Origin: Candidatus Zhuqueibacterota bacterium 4484_219
GTDB lineage: Bacteria > Zhuqueibacterota > JdFR-76 > 4484-219
Direction: 5' to 3'
NCBI GenBank assembly: GCA_002085035.1
Contig: MZGM01000098.1
Location: forward strand, 1 to 5,753
Length of the DNA: 5,753 bases
Positions 1 through 5,753 of this stretch are shown here, piece after piece. The translations under genes and the position numbers were made by a program. Within the stretch, counting starts at the first letter, position 1. Each line of letters opens with the position of its first letter. Below the pieces are notes generated by a model, which did not search any database, was not told where the DNA came from, and saw only the letters and a program-made list of their open reading frames with translations.

Positions 1-414
1 CAGATCATTTCCGAAGTACTCCTCCTGGGTGTGAGTGTCCTCGTAAGCACCCCGTATATGGATGAAGCGGAGCGGTGTCACAAAGTTGGAATTCTTAACG
101 AAGGACAGATCCTCACCATGGGTTCTCCTAAAGAATTAACTGCACTGCTCCCCTACCAAATGATGGAGATCGTCGCCCGCCCACGACGGATAACACGGCA
201 AGTTATAAATGCTACTGATGGGATTTCAGCGTGGAGGCCGGTTGGAGATCGAATTCGGATGGCAGTTGAAGAGCCCGGTAAGGTTGAGAAGAAACTTCGG
301 TCGGCATTCAAAAAGACCACTGGGGAGATCCGCATTCTTCGACAAGCCAAGCCCATTATGGATGATGTGTTTATTCACCTGGTCGAATCTAGTGGAGCTG
401 AAAATGAAGTCTGA
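1..414 (+). CDS. ABC-2 exporter ATPase 1, C-terminal part (5' end outside window)
   Basis: This is the last 137 codons of a nucleotide-binding subunit of a drug- or lipid-type ABC-2 exporter. The reading frame is open from the first base and ends at TGA 412-414. Walker A, the Q-loop, the signature and Walker B lie upstream of the window. What remains starts in the strand before the H-loop, VLVSTPYMDEAERC (about residues 13-26 of the visible part), where family members normally have a switch histidine and this one has Pro (codon 52-54). The C-terminal accessory domain ends in the family's IMDDVFIHLVE block, matching LEDVFVNMI in the next protein, so the two ATPases are paralogues. The gene overlaps the next one by 11 nt. 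By analogy with fused YbhF/YhiH (NBD1-NBD2), this is the NBD1-like partner acting at the inner face of the membrane; the substrate is unknown. Confidence 0.88.
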   Translation, partial: QIISEVLLLGVSVLVSTPYMDEAERCHKVGILNEGQILTMGSPKELTALLPYQMMEIVARPRRITRQVINATDGISAWRPVGDRIRMAVEEPGKVEKKLRSAFKKTTGEIRILRQAKPIMDDVFIHLVESSGAENEV

Positions 415-1375
415 AAATGCTATTGTTGCCGATAAATTGACGAAAGAATTTGGAGACTTCACTGCAGTTGATCAGGTAAGCTTCACAATCCCGAAGGGAG
501 AAATCTTTGGATTACTAGGACCAAATGGCGCCGGAAAAACCACTACTATCCGGATGCTTTGTGGGCTGCTCCGCCCCTCAACTGGAGATGCAAAAGTGAT
601 GGGGTATCAGATAACGTCGCAACCTGAAAAAATCAAGACAAAAATCGGATATATGTCCCAACAGTTCTCTCTTTACAACGACCTGACTGCTTACGAAAAT
701 TTGGATTTTTATGCCAGACTTTACGGTCTATCCAACAAACATAGAGAAACTAGGATTGGTGAACTAATTGAAATGGCGGGGTTAGAAAATCACAGAAGGT
801 CACTGACTTCCAATTTGTCCGGTGCGTGGCGTCAGCGGTTAGCCCTGGCGTGCGCCATTGTGCATAATCCGCCAATGCTGTTCCTTGATGAACCCACAGC
901 GGGTGTTGATCCGATTTCCAGGCGGGAATTCTGGAAGCTGATCTATGGTCTTGCCGGGCAGGGCGTCAGCGTACTCGCTACAACCCATTATATGGATGAG
1001 GCAGAATACTGCAACAATATTGGGATGATGTATCGGTCAAAACTAATCACCCTTGATGATCCTGATACGCTTAAAGAAAGCTATCAAGACATACTCGTCG
1101 AAATAGATTGCGAGTCACCGGGGAAGGCGTTGCTGCTAATAAATGAAATGTCGGGTGTGCTAGAAGCTGCTTTGTATGGCGCTTTGCTTCATGTGACAAT
1201 TGAAAAACAAGTTTTAACAAAACGGATCCAGCGAAAGTTGGAAAGCGAGGGTATTGTTGTAAACCGAATTGAGGAAATTTTGCCTTCGCTTGAAGATGTG
1301 TTTGTCAACATGATCAAATCTGAGCGTCGAGCTCTTGTACGCGCCAAATTTAATATTGGAGGAGAATTAATATGA
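404..1375 (+). CDS. ABC-2 exporter ATPase 2 (complete nucleotide-binding subunit)
   Basis: This 323-residue ATP-binding protein powers an ABC-2 exporter. Walker A GPNGAGKTT is at residues 39-47, the Q-loop YMSQQ ends near 87, the signature LSGAWRQRL is at 138-146, Walker B LFLDE at 159-163, the D-loop GVDP at 167-170 and the switch His in TTHYMDEAE at 195. The second Gly of the canonical LSGG signature is Ala. A C-terminal domain of about 90 residues ends in SLEDVFVNMI. I chose ATG 404 (MKSENAIV...) because GGAG at 394-397 sits 6 nt before it and the homologous fold begins here. The frame is open further upstream to 209, but that part only runs through ATPase 1 in another frame. The stop overlaps the permease start as ATGA. 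A plausible partner is ATPase 1 in a heterodimer like the two halves of YbhF. Confidence 0.93.
   Translation: MKSENAIVADKLTKEFGDFTAVDQVSFTIPKGEIFGLLGPNGAGKTTTIRMLCGLLRPSTGDAKVMGYQITSQPEKIKTKIGYMSQQFSLYNDLTAYENLDFYARLYGLSNKHRETRIGELIEMAGLENHRRSLTSNLSGAWRQRLALACAIVHNPPMLFLDEPTAGVDPISRREFWKLIYGLAGQGVSVLATTHYMDEAEYCNNIGMMYRSKLITLDDPDTLKESYQDILVEIDCESPGKALLLINEMSGVLEAALYGALLHVTIEKQVLTKRIQRKLESEGIVVNRIEEILPSLEDVFVNMIKSERRALVRAKFNIGGELI
1358..1364 (+). promoter_or_regulatory. Strong Shine-Dalgarno for the permease gene
   Basis: GGAGGAG lies 7 nt before ATG 1372, inside the last codons of ATPase 2. It is the clearest ribosome binding site in the window. With the ATGA overlap it fits translational coupling of ATPase 2 and permease. 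Confidence 0.8.
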
Positions 1376-2499
1376 AACGAATGTTGACCATAATGCGCAA
1401 GGAACTCATTCACATCGTCCGTGACCCAAAAACTTTGATGTTAGTCATCGTTATGCCGGTGATGATGTTAGCCTTACTTGGATATGCGGTTACCTCTGAT
1501 ATTGAGAACATTCCTTTGGCAGTGGTTGATTTGTCCAAATCCGAAGCAAGCCAAGGGTTTATCGATCGTTACTGGATTAGCGGGTTTTTTGAAATAACCG
1601 CGCACGCTGAAAGCGAAAAGGAGATTCTAGAATTAATTGACTCTGGCATAGTAAAAACAGGAGTGTTGATTCCCGAAGGTTTTGGGAGAGAGATAGATAC
1701 CGGTGGATCCAGTCCAGTCCAATTTTATATTGATGGCTCTAATCCAACGGTCGCGCAGGCAGCTCAACTAGCAGCAGAAACAATTGGGCAAGTGGCATCT
1801 CAAGAAATTTTTATTGAAAACTTGAGCAAACGAATGGGGGGCGTTGATTTCAAACTTCCGATCGATGCCCGGATCCGCTTTTTATACAATCCCAACATGA
1901 AGAGAATGGATTTTTGGATTCCTGGTTTAGTAGCAATCATCCTGCAAATCCAATCTTTATTACTAACTGCCTTCGCAATTGTGAGGGAAAGGGAACAAGG
2001 AACTTTAGAGCAGTTAATCGTTACCCCGATTAAATCATGGGAGCTAATGCTGGGCAAAATCTTACCCTTTGTCGCAGTTGCGCTGGTCAATGTTGCGCTA
2101 ACGGTTGGCGTTGGTATGTTTTGGTTTGGCGTTCCAGTTGCAGGCAGCATTCCACTCCTCTTCGGACTGAGCTTGATATTCCTTTTAGGCTCTCTGGGGT
2201 TGGGTGTGCTCATCTCAAATATCTCGACCAACCAAATGCAGGCGATGTACATAGCCTCCTTTATTATGATCCCAGCGTTTATTCTGTCTGGCTTGATGGT
2301 ACCTCGAGATAACATGCCTTGGTTGGCCTACTATTCCGGCTATTTACTGCCAGTAACTTATTTCCTTGAAATCGTGCGCGGCATTATCACAAAAGGCGTT
2401 GGGCTAACTTATTTGTGGCCCTGGGTTTGGCCGATGGCCGTTTTCAGTATTGCTGTGTTTTTTTTGAGCGTAATTCTCTTTCGGAAACGTGTTGACTGA
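1372..2499 (+). CDS. ABC-2 type transporter permease (YbhS/YbhR/YhhJ-like)
   Basis: This 375-residue integral membrane subunit forms the export path of the ABC system. The topology is that of the ABC2_membrane_3 group. A basic N-terminal stretch (MKRMLTIMRKELIHIVRDPK) precedes TM1 (about 21-40). A large external domain spans about 44-178, and five further hydrophobic segments lie near 183-203, 229-252, 261-282, 288-309 and 350-371. Two family hallmarks are visible: REREQGTLEQLIVTPI (205-220), the cytoplasmic segment after TM2, and LSGLMVPRDNMP (305-316) before the last helices. The length is typical of the family. The start is set by the strong ribosome binding site and the ATGA overlap with ATPase 2. 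It ends 58 nt before the adaptor gene. E. coli-type systems usually have two permease genes; only one follows the ATPases here, so it may act as a homodimer or have a partner upstream of the window. Confidence 0.93.
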   Translation: MKRMLTIMRKELIHIVRDPKTLMLVIVMPVMMLALLGYAVTSDIENIPLAVVDLSKSEASQGFIDRYWISGFFEITAHAESEKEILELIDSGIVKTGVLIPEGFGREIDTGGSSPVQFYIDGSNPTVAQAAQLAAETIGQVASQEIFIENLSKRMGGVDFKLPIDARIRFLYNPNMKRMDFWIPGLVAIILQIQSLLLTAFAIVREREQGTLEQLIVTPIKSWELMLGKILPFVAVALVNVALTVGVGMFWFGVPVAGSIPLLFGLSLIFLLGSLGLGVLISNISTNQMQAMYIASFIMIPAFILSGLMVPRDNMPWLAYYSGYLLPVTYFLEIVRGIITKGVGLTYLWPWVWPMAVFSIAVFFLSVILFRKRVD

Positions 2500-2546
2500 C
2501 CTAAACATAAAAAGAATTGTAATCATTTCTAAAATACAAACTATAT

Positions 2547-2550
2547 GGAG
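2547..2550 (+). promoter_or_regulatory. Shine-Dalgarno deciding the adaptor start
   Basis: GGAG is 7 nt before ATG 2558 but only 1 nt before the in-frame ATG 2552, so it favours 2558. The resulting N-terminus, MKNKKVLWL, is a normal lipoprotein signal peptide. A GTG at 2489 would put 23 extra residues in front of the signal and is less likely. Confidence 0.6.
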
Positions 2551-2557
2551 AATGAAA

Positions 2558-3898
2558 ATGAAAAATAAAAAAGTACTTTGGCTGATTAGTGTCTTATTTG
2601 TGTTATCCGTTACTGCTTGCAGCGGGTTACCAATTAACGGAAACGACGATGGTGATTTACACGCCTCGGGGAGGGTTTCAGCCTTGCAAGTTGACATTGC
2701 ACCTGAAGTTGGTGGTATTGTCCAGGAAATCAAAGTTGAGGAAGGAGATTCGGTTAAGGCAGGGGACATCCTTTTCCGAGTTGATAACACACTGCTCCAG
2801 GCCCAATACAACCAAGCTGTTACCATGGTCAACGTGGCCAAGGTAGCTGTCGAATCGGCGAATGCACAATTGGCAGCTGTTGAACTTCAACTGGAAATGA
2901 CCCTTCAGGGAGTTCGTCAACAAAAGCAAATAACAGTTGGCTCTGCTTGGCAGGAAAGCCAGCCGGATGATTTTAATATGCCTGTTTGGTATTTCACTGA
3001 TAACGAAAACTTGGCTGCGGTAGATCAAGAAGTCCAAGCTGCTGAAGAAGCTTTAAGGATTGAATTGAGTAATCTGGAAGCTGTGTTAGAAGACTACAAA
3101 AATTCAGATTTGATTGAGGTAGAAGAGCGGCTTGCCAAGGCTCAAGCAGCTTACAAAATCTCTGAGATTACATTGGAGCAGGCTAAAAACGCTGATGAGA
3201 ATGAAGAATTGGAGGATATAGCTCAGGATCTATTTGACGAGGCTAGCTCAGAACTTGATGCCACTCAATCCTCATATGATCGAATTTTGACTACAGCAGC
3301 GGCCAAAGATGTGTTGGAAGCCAGGAGTCGATTTGCTGTAGCTCAGCGGCGCTACGAGAATGCGCTGAACAATCTTTCACAATTACAAACCGGTGTTCAA
3401 TCCTTGCAATTTAAGGCAGCCGAAGCCGCTGTAACAATGGCTGAAACAGGCGTTGCCCAGGCTGAAGCAAACCTTCTGCAAGCACAAACAGCTCTGAAAG
3501 TGTTTGAGATACAGCTGGATAAATTTGTGGTAAAAGCCCCGATAGATGGCGTTGTGCTTTCCCGGAATCTTGAGGGCGGCGAAATGATCGTACCGGGAAG
3601 TGTGACAATAGTTATCGGGCAATTGGAAGAAGTGCGTTTGACGGTATATATCCCTGAAGATAAGTACGGGCAAATCCAATTAGGTCAATCCGTGACCATA
3701 ACGGTTGATTCTTTTCCTGATGAAATTTTTCATGGACAGGTCATTCGAATAGCTGACGAGGCTGAATTTACCCCACGCAATGTTCAAACAGTAGAAGGCC
3801 GCCTTGCCACAGTATATGCGGTAGATATTCTGGCGCCTAATTCCAACCTCAAGCTTAAACCTGGTATGCCCGCGGATATTGTGATCAATATCCCTTAA
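2558..3898 (+). CDS. HlyD/YbhG-like adaptor of the ABC exporter, predicted lipoprotein
   Basis: This 446-residue membrane-fusion-type adaptor is the fourth gene of the exporter operon. A short basic and hydrophobic signal ends in the lipobox VTAC with Cys21, so it is predicted to be lipid-anchored on the outer face of the cytoplasmic membrane. The first lipoyl half (about 38-80) has GRVSALQVDIAPEVGG and VEEGDSVKAGD. A long, Ala/Glu/Gln-rich coiled-coil region covers about 85-320. The second lipoyl half reads FVVKAPIDGVVLSRNLEGG (323-341). A beta-barrel and C-terminal part (about 356-446) includes FTPRNVQT (404-411) and LKPGMPADI, both characteristic of YbhG/YhiI-type adaptors. The coiled coil is broken near 130-150 by a Trp/Pro-containing stretch (AWQESQPDDFNMPVWYF). 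In diderm relatives such adaptors reach an outer-membrane channel; no such gene is seen here. Family assignment is secure; substrate unknown. Confidence 0.92.
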   Translation: MKNKKVLWLISVLFVLSVTACSGLPINGNDDGDLHASGRVSALQVDIAPEVGGIVQEIKVEEGDSVKAGDILFRVDNTLLQAQYNQAVTMVNVAKVAVESANAQLAAVELQLEMTLQGVRQQKQITVGSAWQESQPDDFNMPVWYFTDNENLAAVDQEVQAAEEALRIELSNLEAVLEDYKNSDLIEVEERLAKAQAAYKISEITLEQAKNADENEELEDIAQDLFDEASSELDATQSSYDRILTTAAAKDVLEARSRFAVAQRRYENALNNLSQLQTGVQSLQFKAAEAAVTMAETGVAQAEANLLQAQTALKVFEIQLDKFVVKAPIDGVVLSRNLEGGEMIVPGSVTIVIGQLEEVRLTVYIPEDKYGQIQLGQSVTITVDSFPDEIFHGQVIRIADEAEFTPRNVQTVEGRLATVYAVDILAPNSNLKLKPGMPADIVINIP

Positions 3899-3924
3899 GT
3901 ATGTCGCTGAGATTTTTCATAATA

Positions 3925-3974
3925 TCCATTGCTCTTCCCTGATATGCACCACATAATCAAGGAAGAGTAATGGA
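3925..3974 (+). promoter_or_regulatory. Long stem-loop after the exporter operon (terminator-like or RBS-masking)
   Basis: Arms 3925-3938 and 3961-3974 pair over 14 positions with a single G-T (G-U) exception at 3931/3968. The inner part can extend (3940-3943 with 3956-3959, then 3944-3946 with 3952-3954) to a 5-nt loop at 3947-3951. The exception is G-U in plus-strand RNA but would be C-A in minus-strand RNA, so the fold favours the plus transcript. It begins 26 nt after the adaptor stop, the usual place for a terminator, but the T5 run (3981-3985) starts 6 nt after the stem, which is poor for an intrinsic terminator. The 3' arm contains AAGGAAGAG (from 3959) and ATG 3970, so the fold would hide a translation start. 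Confidence 0.55.
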
Positions 3975-4082
3975 AGGAAATTTTTCGTCAAAATATTTGC
4001 TTCGCTTTACCCTGCTATTACAAGTACAGAAGCATATAGTATCGCGCTTAATGAAATCACAACCGGTAAAGTATTAGATGTA
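3970..4082 (+). pseudogene. Possible remnant: N-terminus of a class I SAM methyltransferase, frameshifted and cut at motif I
   Basis: AAGGA at 3959-3963 lies 6 nt before ATG 3970, a good start signal. The frame reads MEGNFSSKYLLRF and would run on to TAG 4075-4077 (35 codons). Changing frame by one base in the T-run near 4006-4008 gives instead FYPAITSTEAYSIAL, then an ...EITTGKVLDV ending at 4082. KVLDV is where class I methyltransferases continue with GCG (motif I, SAM binding). Here the sequence reads NRW instead and homology-like character ends about 20 nt before the glycosyltransferase start. I infer a gene lost by a one-base deletion and a truncation, perhaps when the downstream segment arrived. 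It rests on pattern memory of such N-termini, not on a search, and could be chance. Confidence 0.3.
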
Positions 4083-4101
4083 AATAGATGGCATTCACAA
4101 G

Positions 4102-4917
4102 ATGAAAACAAATAATTATCCCTTGATTAGTATCATAACTTGTACATTTAATAGCGAGAAGTATTTGAAAAAAGCTTTGGAAAGTGTTCAGAATCAGACC
4201 TACAAAAATATTGAACATATAATAAATGATTCTTATTCAACTGACAAAACATTGGAGATAATAAAAAAATACATTGAGCTAAATAAAAATGAATACAGTA
4301 TAAAATTCATCCAATCCCAACCAAAGGGTGTGGCAAACGCCTTGAATGTTGCAACATCAGAAGCTACCGGGGACGTTGTCCACTTTCTTCATTCAGATGA
4401 TTATTACTACAAAAAAGATTCACTGGAAAAAGCGGCTTCTTATTTTATGAAAAACCCAAACCTCATTTGGCTCACTGGCAACTTCTTAGTTGAAATCAAA
4501 AGGTTCAAGATTGCCATACCGCTTACTCATCTCTTAAGAATAAATCCAGAAAAAGCTTTATCTGTCATGAATATCATCTCCCATGAAAATACTTTTATGA
4601 GCCGAGAAGCAATTCAGTTGTATGGGGGTTTTAATGAAGACAAGAATTTTGTTGTCGAATACAGCTTATGGTTAAAATTAATGAGGGATTGTAAACCATT
4701 AATAGTAAATGATGAATTTACGGTTTTTATCATTCATAAAGGAAGTACATCAACTGGCAGTTTATTGAAGTTTTCTAAAGCAATACAAAGGGCTTTTAAA
4801 ACTCAAAGAAAGGAAAGAGTCTTTCCACTAATAGGTTATTACGAAGATAATAATATTTATTGCCAAATTAAAAGAATCACAAATATGTTAAGGGGTGCCT
4901 TTGCCGGATACCTATAA
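4102..4917 (+). CDS. Family 2 glycosyltransferase
   Basis: This 271-residue GT-A fold enzyme is predicted to transfer a sugar from a nucleotide-sugar donor, probably in synthesis of a surface polysaccharide or glycolipid. The N-terminal strand and loop read PLISIITCTFNSEKYL (7-22). Asp43 in EHIINDSYSTDKT (38-50) is the usual nucleotide-contacting position, and the metal-binding motif is HSDD (97-100). HENTF (161-165) and GFNEDKNFVVEYSLWLKL (176-193) correspond to the acceptor-side HQ-TF and catalytic E/D-Y-x-LWL blocks. There is no signal peptide or clear membrane helix, so it is cytosolic or peripheral. ATG 4102 is the first start after an in-frame stop at 4081-4083; no good Shine-Dalgarno precedes it. 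The gene is distinctly A/T-rich, with many AAA, AAT and ATA codons, unlike the exporter genes, which suggests separate origin. Donor and acceptor cannot be told. Confidence 0.9.
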   Translation: MKTNNYPLISIITCTFNSEKYLKKALESVQNQTYKNIEHIINDSYSTDKTLEIIKKYIELNKNEYSIKFIQSQPKGVANALNVATSEATGDVVHFLHSDDYYYKKDSLEKAASYFMKNPNLIWLTGNFLVEIKRFKIAIPLTHLLRINPEKALSVMNIISHENTFMSREAIQLYGGFNEDKNFVVEYSLWLKLMRDCKPLIVNDEFTVFIIHKGSTSTGSLLKFSKAIQRAFKTQRKERVFPLIGYYEDNNIYCQIKRITNMLRGAFAGYL

Positions 4918-4960
4918 TGTTTATCTGGTAAAGATGGATACGGTGAGTAGCTGCAATAAC

Positions 4961-4965
4961 AGGGA
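4961..4965 (+). promoter_or_regulatory. Shine-Dalgarno of the MBL-fold hydrolase gene
   Basis: AGGGA lies 6 nt before ATG 4972. An in-frame TAA at 4957-4959 rules out any earlier ATG, so the start is well fixed. Confidence 0.55.
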
Positions 4966-4971
4966 TTTTAT

Positions 4972-5640
4972 ATGAGAGTTCGATACCTGGGACATTCTTG
5001 CGTTGAGATTCTGGGGAACAATCACATCTTGATAGACCCAGATTATACACGTGACCCAAAGCCAGGCGTTAAGTTTATATTAGTCAGTCATGCACATATG
5101 GACCACATTGCCCGAATTGCTGAATTGCTCTCAGGCAATATCTTGGCTTCAGCGGATGTTTGTGAAATTGCCGTCAAATTAGGAGTAGATAAGGATCGTG
5201 TTTATCCTGTTGTAGCGGGGGATAAAGTTCGTAATATTCAAGTTTTGCCAGGCTTCAGTATGGTGAATGACCCTGTCTACAACTTCTTTTACATGCTATT
5301 CAGACGGAAACTACCTGTACCTGGAGGAACTCCTTTGTCGTTTCTAATAGAGGATGATGGGACAACCCTGCTGCATGTAGGAGATGCACATGAAGTTGAT
5401 TTAAATTTGTCCCCCGATGTTTTGTGTTTGCCCTGGCGAACAACGCCTTTTGGGCCAAATCGGTATAAAAACACAATAGTAAAAATGGTAAAAAAACTTG
5501 CTCCAAAATACATTTTGCCTATCCATTATGATTTACCTGGCATGGAGGCAATTCCCTCTGAATTAATTGGCCGAGTTGATCAGGATGTTCTTATAGAAGA
5601 TAAATGGCATCATTTTGTCCAAGGAAAAAAAGTGTCGTGA
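4972..5640 (+). CDS. UlaG-like metallo-beta-lactamase-fold hydrolase
   Basis: This 222-residue, signal-less (cytosolic) protein is a predicted metal-dependent hydrolase of the small UlaG-like/Lactamase_B group. It opens with MRVRYLGHSCVEI and ILIDPDY, the usual first strands, then SHAHMDH with ligands His40, His42, Asp44 and His45. GDAH (137-140) supplies the bridging Asp138, and ILPIHYD supplies His185. No His lies between residues 45 and 135. The third His of metal site 1, normally in a VxPxxH-like stretch at about 90-98, appears replaced in VLPGFSM (91-97). The site may bind one metal or use another residue. The insert VYNFFYMLFRRKLPVPGG (102-119) is hydrophobic and basic, which could suit a lipid or membrane-near substrate. 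The gene follows the glycosyltransferase by 54 nt on the same strand and may be cotranscribed. The substrate is unknown; relatives include lactonases and phosphodiesterases. Confidence 0.87.
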   Translation: MRVRYLGHSCVEILGNNHILIDPDYTRDPKPGVKFILVSHAHMDHIARIAELLSGNILASADVCEIAVKLGVDKDRVYPVVAGDKVRNIQVLPGFSMVNDPVYNFFYMLFRRKLPVPGGTPLSFLIEDDGTTLLHVGDAHEVDLNLSPDVLCLPWRTTPFGPNRYKNTIVKMVKKLAPKYILPIHYDLPGMEAIPSELIGRVDQDVLIEDKWHHFVQGKKVS

Positions 5641-5753
5641 TACCTATTTGTAACATTTTTTCCAATAGAAATGCGGGGACAGAGGAACCATACAGTCTAT
5701 ATGGGTAGCTCTATGATTTACTCGCCTTCTCACAATTACTTGGGAGCAGGAAT

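Noticed and set aside
209..403. Upstream extension of the ATPase 2 reading frame from ATG 209
   Set aside because: It overlaps the ATPase 1 coding sequence in another frame, shows no family similarity, and ATG 404 has its own ribosome binding site at the right place for the fold.
1800..2315. 171-codon open frame on the minus strand
   Set aside because: It lies antisense inside the permease gene, whose protein is clearly conserved; the minus-strand product has no recognisable features.
2517..2546. Promoter-like TTGTAA ... TATATG before the adaptor gene
   Set aside because: Both hexamers are weak, and the -10 candidate abuts the Shine-Dalgarno, leaving no room for a normal leader.
2489..2557. 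GTG 2489 as the adaptor start
   Set aside because: It would add 23 non-conserved residues before a normal lipoprotein signal and lacks a good ribosome binding site.
2404..2841. 145-codon open frame on the minus strand
   Set aside because: It crosses the permease end and adaptor start antisense to both and looks like a shadow of those genes.
5640..5661. T6 run (5656-5661) as an intrinsic terminator of the hydrolase gene
   Set aside because: I could find no convincing stem directly before the T-run.
5701..5753. ATG 5701 with a frame open to the window end (MGSSMIYS...)
   Set aside because: Only 17 codons are visible, there is no well-placed ribosome binding site and no recognisable motif.

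Overview
The window looks like bacterial chromosome of moderate to low G+C. A plausible source is a Chloroflexota (Anaerolineae-like) or other single-membrane bacterium. The reasons are the lipoprotein form of the HlyD-type adaptor next to two separate ABC-2 ATPase genes, and the absence of an outer-membrane channel gene in view. This placement is inference; nothing here fixes the taxon.

Left part (1-3898): a compact plus-strand operon for an ABC-2 type exporter of the YbhFSR/YhiH class. It holds the 3' end of a first ATPase, whose H-loop position is Pro instead of His, and a complete second ATPase overlapping it by 11 nt. A six-helix permease follows, overlapping by ATGA, and then a lipoprotein-anchored HlyD/YbhG-like adaptor 58 nt further on. 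The two ATPases resemble the two halves of the fused YbhF ATPase, present as separate genes. ATP hydrolysis by an ATPase dimer would drive the permease, and the adaptor would extend the path or handle substrate outside the membrane. Only one permease gene is present downstream of the ATPases.

Middle (3899-4101): a strong stem-loop (3925-3974) lies after the exporter operon. Its 3' arm carries a good Shine-Dalgarno and an ATG at 3970. That ATG opens a short reading frame which, after one frame change in a T-run, reads like the first ~38 residues of a class I methyltransferase and stops at motif I. This is probably a truncated gene remnant.

Right part (4102-5640): a visibly AT-rich family 2 glycosyltransferase gene, then 54 nt later a UlaG-like metallo-beta-lactamase-fold hydrolase gene. 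The hydrolase keeps HxHxDH and other metal ligands but seems to lack the usual middle histidine. The right part differs in composition and function from the exporter operon and may be a surface-polysaccharide or accessory segment placed next to it. The last ~113 nt hold no gene I can support.
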